The position numbers and the translations under genes are program-made. This document shows positions 1-8,593 of a stretch of 12,500 bases of DNA, in pieces. A model generated the notes under the pieces. It had not been told where the DNA came from, searched no databases, and worked only from the letters and a program-made list of their open reading frames with translations. This DNA comes from Chiua virens (Eukaryota > Basidiomycota > Agaricomycetes > Boletales > Boletaceae), in assembly GCA_019787685.1 (NCBI GenBank), contig JAHNUO010000089.1, positions 1 through 12,500 of the forward strand. Reading direction: 5' to 3'. Within the stretch, counting starts at the first letter, position 1; each line of letters starts with the position of its first letter.

Positions 1-1487
1 GGGAAAATGGTATGCCGATCGGAAACATAACGATTGGAATTTTTTTTTGAACACTCATGCTCGCCCGTGGCGGCCACCAGGAGCCCACCAGGCGCACGGT
101 CGACGAACAAAATTTTGTGTCTGAATTTTGCGCCCAACTCATCGTCAAACGATTGATGCGAGCTGGGACAATGGTTATGCCGATCGGAAACCATAACGAT
201 TGGATTTTTTTTTTGAAACTCATGCTCGCCGTGGCGGCACACCAGGAGCCCACCAGGGCGGCACGGTTCGACGAAAACACATTTTGTGTCTGAATTTTGC
301 CCAATCATCGTCAAACGATTGATGCGAGCTGGGAAAATGGTATGCCGATCGGAAACATAACGATTGGAATTTTTTTTTTGAAACTCATGCTCGCCGTGGC
401 GGCCACCAGGAGCCCACCAGGCGGCACGGTCGACGAAAAAATTTTTGTGTCTGAATTTTGCCCAACTCATCGTCAAACGATTGATGCGAGCTGGGAAACT
501 GGTATGCCGATCGGAAACATAACGATGGAATTTTTTTTTTGAAACTCATGCTCGCCGTGGCGGCCACCAGGAGACCACCAGGCGGACACTGGTCGACGAA
601 AAAATTTTTGTGTCGGAATTTTGCCCAACTCATCGTCAAACGATTGATGCGAGCTGGGAAAATGGTATGCCGATCGGAAACATAACGATTGGATTTTTTT
701 TTTTGAAACTCATGCTCGCCGTGGCGGCCACCAGGAGCCCACCAGGCGGCACGGTCGACGAAAAAATTTTTTGTGTCTGAATTTTGCCCAACTCATCGTC
801 AAACGATTGATGCGAGCTGGGAAATGGTATGCCGATCGGAAAACATAACGATTGGAATTTTTTTTTTGAAACTCATGCTCGCCGTGGCGGCCACCAGGAG
901 CCCACCAGGCGGCACGGTCGACGAAAAAATTTTTGTGTCTGAATTTTGCCCAACTCATCGTCAAACATAACGATTGGATTTTTTTTTTGAAACTCATGCT
1001 CGCCGTGGCGGCCACCAGGAGCCCACCAGGCGGCACGGTCGACGAAAAAATTTTGTGTCTGAATTTTGCCCAACTCATCGTCAAACGATTGATGCGAGCT
1101 GGGAAAATGGTATGCCGATCGGAAACATAACGATTGGAATTTTTTTTGAACTCATGCTCGCCGTGGCGGCCACCAGGAGCCCACCAGGCGGCACGGTCGA
1201 CGAACAAATTTTTGTGTCTGAATTTTGCCCAACTCATCGTCAAACGATTGATGCGAGCTGGGAAAATGGTATGCCGATCGGAAACATAACGATTGGAATT
1301 TTTTTTTGAAACTCATGCTCGCCGTGGCGGCCACCAGGAGCCACCAGGCGGCACGGTCGACGAAAAAATTTTGTGTCTGAATTTTGCCCAACTCATCGTC
1401 AAACGATTGATGCGAGCTGGGAAAATGGTATGCCGATCGGAAACATAACGATTGGATTTTTTTTTTTTGAAACTCATACTCGCCGAA
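1..1487 (-). repeat. rDNA intergenic spacer tandem array, unit about 163 bp
   Basis: A head-to-tail array. Using the unit mark gggaaaatgg, copies begin near 1, 165, 331, 493, 656, 819, (mark deleted), 1101, 1260 and 1419, giving a period of 159-166 bp; the last copy breaks off near 1487. Each unit holds a T8-T11 tract, the GC-rich stretch gccgtggcggccaccagg with ccaccagg twice, a GTCGAC site followed by an A-tract/T-tract, and the palindrome ccgatcgg. Copies differ mostly by single-base indels and homopolymer length. The array lies just beyond the 28S 3' end, so it is intergenic spacer. Spacer repeats of this kind often carry Pol I enhancer, promoter-like or terminator elements, but nothing visible here proves a role. 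Open reading frames through the array are by-products of the repeat. Confidence 0.93.
819..1100 (-). repeat. Spacer repeat pair with an internal 40-bp deletion
   Basis: Two adjacent units that measure 282 bp instead of about 322. At 961-972 the sequence runs tcaaac directly into ataacg, skipping the 40 bp (gattgatgcg through gatcggaaac) present in the other full copies. Both ends of the missing segment finish in aaac, so the deletion could have arisen by slippage or end-joining at a 4-base microhomology. The loss removes the ccgatcgg palindrome and the gggaaaatgg box from that copy. Confidence 0.85.
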
Positions 1488-1755
1488 ATGTCCAACAGAC
1501 TGGCCACTGTCGACGATATAAAGAATAACCAAATGATCGATTGCAGTATTGCTGTATATAGGATACTTTAATATCCAGTTGACCACAACATCTCACAAAC
1601 CATCAACCAAACATATACCAAAACATATACAACATCGCACAAACCATCAACCAAACATATAGCAAACAATTTCAGTACACAAGTCCCCGGCCCCACCCGG
1701 CCCACAACAAAACGCCCAGTACATTATAATAGAAATATGATTTCTCAATTCCGAT
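1488..1755 (-). other. Spacer between 28S 3' end and repeat array (3' ETS / IGS)
   Basis: Unique, fairly AT-rich sequence between the end of 28S and the tandem array. It contains a 44-bp-period direct duplication (1586-1668) and a short GC-rich patch (ccccggccccacccggccc, 1685-1703). Pol I transcription must run into this region and its 3' processing or termination signals are expected here, but I recognise no specific terminator sequence. Confidence 0.7.
1586..1668. repeat. 44-bp imperfect direct duplication in the spacer
   Basis: Copy 1 starts at 1586 and copy 2 at 1630. Both carry cacaaaccatcaaccaaaca followed by tata, with a single T/G difference in the leading caacat(c/g) part; similarity fades after about 36 bases. 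On the rRNA-sense strand each copy is T/G-rich. Function unknown. Confidence 0.8.
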
Positions 1756-1764
1756 ACAAATCGG
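1751..1764 (-). other. Small hairpin at the 28S 3' terminus
   Basis: The 14 bases ccgatacaaatcgg form a 5-bp stem (ccgat/atcgg) with a 4-base loop lying exactly over the inferred 28S 3' end. It could be a processing signal, though it may be chance. Confidence 0.4.
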
Positions 1765-2057
1765 CAAGCGAGAGCTAAGTTTCAGAGGATCGCAGTATGA
1801 CGGCTGCTCTACCACTTACAACACTCTGCCTGTTACCAAAGTCGTTTACAATTGATTTCGAGTACCAGCATCGCCACAACCTAATGTTTAGCCGAATGCA
1901 ACTAGCTCGTCGAACAGGTGCTTTCGCCTCCCGCTCTCGCTATGTTACAAGGCAATTAGGCATAATAACTTTCCGTCAAACACAAGTGAATGACTATCAA
2001 ATGGTATTTGCCAAGCGACACGGTGACCCCCTTACTATTGTTCTTATCCAGCTCGGA

Positions 2058-2088
<31 letters not shown>

Positions 2089-2202
2089 ACGGACGTAGCG
2101 TCATACCACTGTTCGCTCGAACAAGTATTAAACCATTGGTCCGTACCTAAGGTTCCTCTCGTACTACGCAGGAATGCTGTTGGAACAACGTATGTCATCA
2201 GA

Positions 2203-2255
<53 letters not shown>

Positions 2256-2279
2256 CATGGGTGAACAATCCAACGCTTG

Positions 2280-2332
<53 letters not shown>

Positions 2333-2376
2333 GACGTCGCTATGAACGCTTGGCCGCCACAAGCCAGTTATCCCTA

Positions 2377-2410
<34 letters not shown>

Positions 2411-2991
2411 GTTAAACCAAAAGGATCGATAGGCCGAGCTTTTGCTGTCTCTGTATGTACTGAATACCGAGATCAAGCCAGCATTTGCCCTTTTGCTCTA
2501 TGTGTGGTTTCTGTCCGCACTGAGCTGGCCTTGGGACACCTCCGTTATTATTTGAGAGATGTACCGCCCCAGTCAAACTCCCCACCTGGCAGTGTCCTTG
2601 ATTTGGATCATATCTAAGCCACGGAGTTAAACCAAATTTCTATGCAATACCCGACAACCGACCGTTCGCCGAAGCTACTAGGCCAATACGCACAGGATCA
2701 CACATATTGAAATTTGTTTGGTATGTATAACAAAACTCTGGATATTTTGGAACTAGAAACTCGCATCAACACAAAATACCATAAGAACACCCACAAGTGA
2801 GCATCCATATAATGGCTATGTAAAATGATACACGTCCACCTCATCAAGTAAGTAAGGAAACAATAAGGGTAGTGGTATTTCATTGTTGATAAACCCGAAA
2901 GAATATCTCCCACTTATGCTACACCCCTTATGTCTCCTTACAGTGCCAGACTAGAGTCAAGCTCAATAGGGTCTTCTTTCCCCACTAATTA

Positions 2992-3042
<51 letters not shown>
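1756..3042 (-). rRNA. 28S rRNA, 3' portion (downstream of the R1 insertion)
   Basis: This is the 3' third of the large-subunit rRNA on the minus strand. Recognisable landmarks include the sarcin-ricin loop AGUACGAGAGGAACC (complement at 2151-2165), the universal stretch beginning gccacaagccagttatccct (2354), and the sequence ctagcgaaaccacagccaag just downstream of the R1 site (complement around 3006-3025). The 3' terminus is placed at 1756 because GAUUUGU is the conserved end of eukaryotic 25S/28S rRNA (for example in yeast). The stretch 2700-2930 is a divergent AT-rich expansion segment. The conserved parts I can compare from memory show no obvious indels. This portion is separated from its 5' part by the R1 element, so the copy cannot make an intact 28S. 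Confidence 0.95.
3029..3042 (-). repeat. R1 target-site duplication, 3' copy
   Basis: The plus-strand 14-mer agtagatagggaca is repeated exactly at 9096-9109. Its complement TGTCCCTATCTACT is the 28S sequence duplicated by R1 elements. The next base out (t at 3028 and 9095) also matches, so the true length is 14 or 15 bp. Confidence 0.93.
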
Positions 3043-3176
3043 ACTCGACTCTATCCCGGTCGCCCGGTATGCGCAAGCACATATCTAACTAACGGATGGT
3101 TACCTTCCCCAACGGGATCAACACCACCCACAGCCAGAGCGTTTCAGCACCCGTAGGCACCTCAACCGCGGTGGGG

Positions 3177-3250
3177 CAGTGGACGATGGACTGTCCACTG
3201 GGGCACCCCCACCCCCGCTCTACTCTATTTAACGACCTGAGTTAGTCGTT
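3177..3250 (-). promoter_or_regulatory. Pair of stem-loops in the R1 3' UTR
   Basis: The first stem is cagtggac (3177-3184) with gtccactg (3193-3200), 8 bp around an 8-base loop. The second is aacgac (3231-3236) with gtcgtt (3245-3250), 6 bp around an 8-base loop. Both are perfect inverted repeats and would fold in the element RNA. A role in recognition by the reverse transcriptase is inferred from how related elements work. Confidence 0.5.
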
Positions 3251-3518
3251 CGGCAAGGACAATACCACACCTAGGGTTATACGGGCCTACCCCGAACGAT
3301 TCGGCTCCGCGAGAACGTTACTTCTCGTCAGATAGTACTGGGATTGCCGAAGCGTTGCCCAGTCCATCCTGCCTGCGGTTGGGTATAACACCATACCACT
3401 CCAACTGCCATCCCACGATGGTGCCACCACCTGCAAGACACCCACGAGAACATCTCGTAGGGCTTGCAGGGGTTACACGGCAGCATCGCTCCTCCTGGTG
3501 CCGCTACTACAAGATTCA

Positions 3519-3539
3519 CCTGTAAGATCAACTTACAGG
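3519..3539 (-). promoter_or_regulatory. Stem-loop near the start of the R1 3' UTR
   Basis: Perfect 8-bp stem cctgtaag (3519-3526) / cttacagg (3532-3539) with a 5-base loop, about 80 bases after the ORF2 stop in the RNA. Function is not shown. Confidence 0.5.
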
Positions 3540-3561
3540 GGCTTATAGAGCGACACCGCTT

Positions 3562-3651
3562 CTCCCGGCAGCTCACTCAGGATACCCTCCAGCACCATCC
3601 AGCATCCTCCCGGCAGCTCACTCAGCTGACCCTCCTGCACCAACCAGCTCC
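3562..3651 (-). repeat. 45-bp tandem duplication spanning the ORF2 stop codon
   Basis: Two adjacent 45-bp units (3562-3606 and 3607-3651) share the core ctcccggcagctcactcag and a diverged second half (ataccctccagcaccatcc against tgaccctcctgcaccaacc). The ORF2 stop (TGA, complement 3618-3620) sits in the upstream-in-RNA unit. The matching TGA is kept in the other unit, because 45 is a multiple of three and the frame is preserved. Confidence 0.85.
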
Positions 3652-6600
3652 ACCGCTGGCTCCTGCTCCTCCGCAGGCGCGTCCGTAGTTTGTCGAGCAC
3701 GGCGCGTAAACACCGCCTCGGCAAACGTGACGAACGCACGGTACGTCTCCAGACTGCTCAGCACTCCGCTGACGTCGAGACGACCGCCCACCGCATCAAC
3801 GCCCATCTGCTCCAGGGACCGGAGATCATCGTAGGCTGGGCACTCCACGATGATGTGTCTCCAATCCTCGGTCGCCGCTCCACACGCGCATGCTGGCGAT
3901 GCCAGGCCTGCATGCTTGTGCAGGTACGCGTTCATGCTGCCGTGTCCCGTCAGCAGGAACAGGGCTTTCGTCGAAGGGTCGAAGCTGCCATTCGTCCACC
4001 CCGTAACTGGGATGAACTCATGGGTCACCCGCCCCTTCTCCGAACCCGACCACTGCTGCTGCCACTCCTCAGCGACAATGCCGTCGATGATGCTCCCAGC
4101 ATCCGGCCCGCTCGCTTGCGCATCCGTCAGCACGTCCCACGGCTCCATGCGCAGACCTCGCCGGCACTTGTAGCGCACCGCCAGCCGCAACACCTCCAGG
4201 TGCCACGGCAACGTCCCCGCCAACACCTGCATTGCCTCCGTCGAGACAGTGCGGCACACGCGCAGACACGCCAGCAGACACAGCCTCTGCATGTGGCTCA
4301 GCTTGCGCGCTCCCTCCACCAACTGCACTGAGCCGGTACCAGACCGGGGCAGCATACAGCGCCACCGGTTTCAGCAGCCCGTGCAGCCACACTGCCGTCG
4401 CTCCGCGTCGCAGTCCCCAGTCGCGCTTCAGCACCCGGCGAAGTGGGGCGATGACTGCCGTCAGCTTGTCCGCGGTCTCCTGCAGGTGTCGCACAAAGCG
4501 CATCCCAGCCGTCATCCAGACACCCAGGTACTTAACAGCATCCTTGGTGCGGATGACATGTCCGCCGACCCGCACCGTCGGCATCCTCTCTGCGTGGAAC
4601 CTGCCGCGCAGCATCAACGCCTCCGTCTTCGCGAACGACACGTCCACTCCGACCACCGCTCCCCAATCGACCGCATGCTGCAGCGCCCTGGCAGCAGCAG
4701 CCTCCAGCGTGACGCGGCTCCTCCCCTCCACTATCAGCAGAAGGTCGTCTGCGTACGCCACGTGCCGGACTCCGTGTAGCGTGAGTGCGTGCAGCAGCTC
4801 ACCCATCAGCAGATTCCACATGAACGGGCCGCAGATGCTGCCCTGTGGACAGCCGCGCACCACATCGTGCCACACCACGTCCTGCCTGCCGGCCAGGCAA
4901 GACCGTCGATCGCGGAAGTAGGAGCGCCACAATCCTAGCTCCCGGCAACCGACTTCCTGCAGCTTCCGCAGGATCGACCCCCAGCTCAGGTGGTCGAACG
5001 CTCCGCGAAAGTCCACGAATACGCCCATGACGTACTTCGCGTCGCTTTCTTCGACCAGCTCCTTGAGCTTCAGCAGCGCACCGACCGTCGACCTGCCTGC
5101 CGTGAAACCGAACTGCGTTCGCGACGGGTCCACCAATCGCTGCAGTCGTCCCACCAGCACCTTCTCCAGCACCTTCGCGACCACCGGCAGCAGGGTGATC
5201 GGGCGGTAGGAGCTCGTCTCCATGCGGTCCTTCGTCGGCGACTTCAGAAAGACAACAATGTTGCCCTTCTTCCAGTCGGTCGGGAAGCTCTCCTCGACCA
5301 GACACCTATTGAAAACAGCCTTCAATAGGCTGGGCGCCGCCTTGAACACCTGCTTGACGACGTCTGCTCTCTTCCCGTCCAATCCCGGCGCCTTCCTGCG
5401 GTTGCAGCATGCAATCGCTGCGGCGATCTCCTCCTCGGTGATGGGCTCCATCTCCGGCTGTGGCCCCTCTACAGCGGCAGGCTGCTCCTCCTGCGCGTAT
5501 CGGCGTGGGTGGAGCGCTTCCAGCAGCACGCTGGCTGACTCGCACCACGTGCGCGTCACACCGCTCTCCGTCCGCAAGCACGTCACGCTGGATGCCGCCC
5601 TGCCCCTGCAGATACGGTAAACCGTACCCCAGGGGTTCTGGTTGCCGTCCTCCGACACGAAACGCCGCCAGTCCTGGGCCTTCGCCTCCTGGATCCTCCT
5701 GCTGTACGCCCTCTCCAGTGCCCGGTATCGCCTCCGCAGCTCCGCGATTTCGGGCGTCATCGCTGGTCTTTCCAGCCGCCTACGTGACGACTGGAACGCA
5801 ACACGAGCTCGTCTCACCTCCCTTCGCTGTTGCTCCAGCTCTGCCGTCCACCACTTCTGCCGTCTCGCTGTCAGCGGGCGCTCCTTACGGAGGCACACCT
5901 CGCACGCTGCTTCCACTAGGCTGTCGAATCCTCGCTGCAGTTCGTCAACCGTCAGCCGTTCCGCGTCGATTTGACTCGCTGACGCGGAGATCAAAGAGCG
6001 GAAGGCCCGCCAGTCCGTCTCGCTCGAATTCCACCTTGCCATCGGCGGAACCGGCACCGCGCGACTGGTGAAACTGACAGCGACCACGATGACATTGTGA
6101 TCGCTGGTCAGCTCCCCGGGAAGGATCCTCCAGCTGGTCGCAGACCTCGCCATCGCCTCGTTACCGACCGTCACATCGATGTCGCTTTGGCCATTCGGCC
6201 CGGCGAACGTGAAGTGCGGGCTCGGTTCGTTGACGACGTGCACACCTCGACGTACGATCCACTCCTCCAGCGGACGAGCACGAACACCGAACGGGATTGG
6301 GCGTCCACGCGTGTTGTTCCCGATCCTCGCCTTCGCATGCCACAGCGCCGACCGGCAGTTCGCGTCCATCCCACCAGCAGCGGGGTCTCGCCCGCAAACT
6401 CGTACGCCCGATCGAGCCATGGTACGAATCGCTCTAGCGGCTCCCTATACTGGCAGTACAGGGAGCAGACTATGAGCTCTCCGTACCACCCCTTCGTCCA
6501 GACGCACACGCCATGCTCCGACGTCAGGTCGCGCATCTCCAGCACCTCGATCGCCGGCGAACTGATGACCACAGCCGCCATCCCGCCTACCGCTCCAAAA

Positions 6601-6836
6601 ACCCGGAAGCCACCGGGGAATCCCGCTGCCAGGCCTCTAGGAGCGCAGTACGGCTCCTGTAGCAGCCCGATCTCCGCACCACTGCTCAGCATAAGCCGCG
6701 CAAGCGACGGCGCCACCTCCTTCCTGCCGTTGCAGTTCAGCTGCACCACGTTCAGCCGCTCCTCCTGCCTTCCGCCTTCCATCATCGATTGCCCAGCAGT
6801 TGCCAATTGCTGGGCTGGAGCAGTTGCAGATGGCAT
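3618..6836 (-). pseudogene. R1 ORF2: APE endonuclease / reverse transcriptase, two frameshifts
   Basis: The ORF is 3,219 bases, equivalent to about 1,072 residues and full length for R1. It starts at ATG 6836, 5 bases after the ORF1 stop. Segment 1 (6836 to about 6371) has endonuclease motifs QLNCNG (Asn34) and LLQEP (Glu61). The frame changes near 6370. Segment 2 (to about 4330) carries GMDAN, the SDH endonuclease motif (complement 6097-6105), and reverse transcriptase motifs SYRPITLLPV, QFGFTAGRST, FVDFRGAFD (first catalytic Asp at 5011-5013), GCPQGSICGP and YADD (4744-4755). A second change at 4325-4341 returns to the first frame. Segment 3 has the R1-type Cys/His motif C-x-C-x8-H-x4-C (about 3840-3890). 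The two changes have opposite sign. All catalytic residues are present, so decay is recent or the indels are sequence errors. Confidence 0.93.
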
Positions 6837-6841
6837 CGCAA

Positions 6842-8593
6842 CTACTCCTGGATGTTGGAACGTTGGCGGTGGCGCTCAAGGGCGCGCCCGTAGAACGGGC
6901 AGTTGGAGGAGTTGACGCCATGGTCGTCCGCTCGGCCTGCGACCCGGCAGTTGCGGCAGGACTCCGCGTTGGGGCACTTGGCCATCACGTGCCCGGCTTC
7001 GCCACAGCGCTTACACAGCGCTTCGGGGACGTCACACCGCGCCGCAACGTGCCCGTGCCCGTAGCACTTGAAGCACAGCTCCACTCCAGACCGGTCCCGA
7101 ACCCGGTACGTGCTCCACATCACGTCCACTCCGCCAAGCCCCTTCCAAAAGCTGCGGACCCGCTCGCTCACCTCGACCACAACGAGGCCAGCTTCCGCGT
7201 TCTTCCCTCCACGGGAGCACAGGCGCACCTCCTGCGCGAACTCCTCCGCAGGGATCAGCGGATCGCGATTGCGGTCGGCTCGCAGCTCCTCCAGCAGCTC
7301 CTCATCCCCAATCCTCGTCGGGACTCCGGGGATCACCAGCTTATGCCCCCTCGCGGGCGCATTACTCAGCTCCAGCCCTTGGTGGGCGAAGGCCTCCGAG
7401 GCGCGGATGCGCTCCATCGCCTCCTTCGTGCGCGTCTCCAGCACAATGCCACCATTGGGCGCACGTCGCACCGACTGCACCCGCACATCGCGCAGGGCCA
7501 CCGAGACGTCCTGGATGACCTTGGCCTTCACCTGGTCAGACGTCAGGTCCCGGCCCTTCACAACAACCGCCCAGGTCTTCGGCGGCGGGTCGAGCTTCTT
7601 CGGCGGCTGCTTCTCCTTCTGCTTCTGCTGCTTCTGCATCAGCTGCTGCTGCTGCTTCTTCGCCGGCGGGCGGGTGCCCAACGCCGGGAAGTCCTCCTCA
7701 CGACGAGTCGCCGAGGCCGCGCGACGGGCAACGGGGGTCGCGGGGTGAGACGCGGGAGCCATGCGGCGCTCCGCCTTCCTCCCCAGCTCGAACTGGTGCA
7801 TGGCCACCAGGTCACGCACCAGCTTGTTGAGCGCGCCAGTGGCTTTCACCAGCTCGGTGGCACACTCACGCGGCACATCCGCCACCGCAACACGCAAAAT
7901 GCGACTCACCTGGTCGTCGACCCGCGCCAGGATGTGCTGCAGCACGTCGTCCGAGGGCGCAGCCACCGCGCCGGCACCAGCAACAGCACCCGCGGCAGCA
8001 CCAGCGACAGCACCAACAACACCGGCAGCACCAGCGACAGCATCAGCACCAGCGACAGCATCATCACCAGCACCAGCAGCAGCGCCAGCACCAGCAACAG
8101 CAACGGCAACAGCACCCGCACCGGCACCACCAGCGCCCGCGACAGCACCAGCACCCGCAACAGCACCAACACCAGCACCAGCAGCAGCGCCAGCACCAGC
8201 AACAGCACCCGCACCGGCACCGCCAGCACCCGCGACAGCACCAGCACCGACACCGGAAGGCCCAGCAACCGCACCGGCATCCGGCCGCCTAGGGAGGGGC
8301 CCCAACAGGAGGCGCCCAACCGGCGTCAGGACGCATCCCTGAGCCCTGGGGAGGGGCACAGCCGGGCGGCGGAACCGCTCGTCGTCCGTGCTGCGACGGC
8401 TGGAGTCTCCCTCCGACTCCATGTCGGTCGTCTTCGGACCGCAGTCCGCGATGGCCACCTTCTTCGCCGGGACCTCCAGCGAGGAGGGCTGACGCTCCTC
8501 TCCGTCGTCCTCGGTGGCGCTCGAGGCCGGCGTCGACTGCACACGGCGCACGGGCTTACGCCTCTTCTTACTCATGCACACTGGCAGCGGCAT
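6842..8593 (-). CDS. R1 ORF1: gag-like nucleic-acid-binding protein with zinc knuckles
   Basis: ORF1 of the element, 583 residues from the first in-frame ATG at 8593; a second ATG at 8575 begins MSKKRRKP. The reading frame is open further upstream to 8647 but only from a GTG codon. Residues 7-15 are a basic cluster that could direct nuclear entry. Residues about 106-212 are almost pure Gly/Ala/Val. Residues about 307-332 are rich in Gln and Lys. The C-terminal part is the conserved R1 gag region, ending in three zinc knuckles: C-x2-C-x4-H-x4-C at 507-520, the same spacing at 527-540, and C-x2-C-x8-H-x6-C at 546-565. Proteins of this family bind element RNA and form ribonucleoprotein particles with the ORF2 protein. 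The ORF is intact, unlike ORF2. The TAG stop is followed 5 bases later by the ORF2 ATG. Confidence 0.93.
   Translation of the reverse strand: MPLPVCMSKKRRKPVRRVQSTPASSATEDDGEERQPSSLEVPAKKVAIADCGPKTTDMESEGDSSRRSTDDERFRRPAVPLPRAQGCVLTPVGRLLLGPLPRRPDAGAVAGPSGVGAGAVAGAGGAGAGAVAGAGAAAGAGVGAVAGAGAVAGAGGAGAGAVAVAVAGAGAAAGAGDDAVAGADAVAGAAGVVGAVAGAAAGAVAGAGAVAAPSDDVLQHILARVDDQVSRILRVAVADVPRECATELVKATGALNKLVRDLVAMHQFELGRKAERRMAPASHPATPVARRAASATRREEDFPALGTRPPAKKQQQQLMQKQQKQKEKQPPKKLDPPPKTWAVVVKGRDLTSDQVKAKVIQDVSVALRDVRVQSVRRAPNGGIVLETRTKEAMERIRASEAFAHQGLELSNAPARGHKLVIPGVPTRIGDEELLEELRADRNRDPLIPAEEFAQEVRLCSRGGKNAEAGLVVVEVSERVRSFWKGLGGVDVMWSTYRVRDRSGVELCFKCYGHGHVAARCDVPEALCKRCGEAGHVMAKCPNAESCRNCRVAGRADDHGVNSSNCPFYGRALERHRQRSNIQE
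7958..8278 (-). repeat. Gly/Ala/Val codon repeat inside ORF1
   Basis: About 107 codons made of short permutations of GAVAGAG, encoded by irregular gcaccagcaaca / gcacccgc type hexamers and nonamers (plus strand). The DNA is low-complexity and prone to copy-number change, yet the frame is kept throughout. The amino acids are simple (G, A, V with a few D and P). Confidence 0.9.

Larger units (their letters stand above)
3043..3617 (-). other. R1 3' untranslated region
   Basis: About 575 bases between the ORF2 stop and the 28S junction, with no convincing coding potential. It contains at least three perfect short hairpins (3177-3200, 3231-3250, 3519-3539), one weaker one (gagaa/ttctc, about 3310-3325), and one half of a 45-bp duplication. 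In R-type elements the 3' UTR RNA is bound by the ORF2 protein to start reverse transcription, so structure here is expected. It ends ...TCGAGT directly against the target TGTCCC, without poly(A). Confidence 0.85.

Noticed and set aside
1..1487. Regular repeats resembling a CRISPR array
   Set aside because: The whole 163-bp unit is repeated with no unique spacers, and the context is eukaryotic rDNA.
57..1586. Several open frames of 60-180 codons on both strands in the spacer array
   Set aside because: They translate the same tandem repeat again and again (for example FCPTHRQTIDASWE) and shift frame with each repeat indel, so they are not genes.
3690..6475. Plus-strand open frames opposite ORF2
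   Set aside because: Shadows of the GC-rich ORF2; no recognisable motifs, while the minus strand carries endonuclease and reverse transcriptase motifs.
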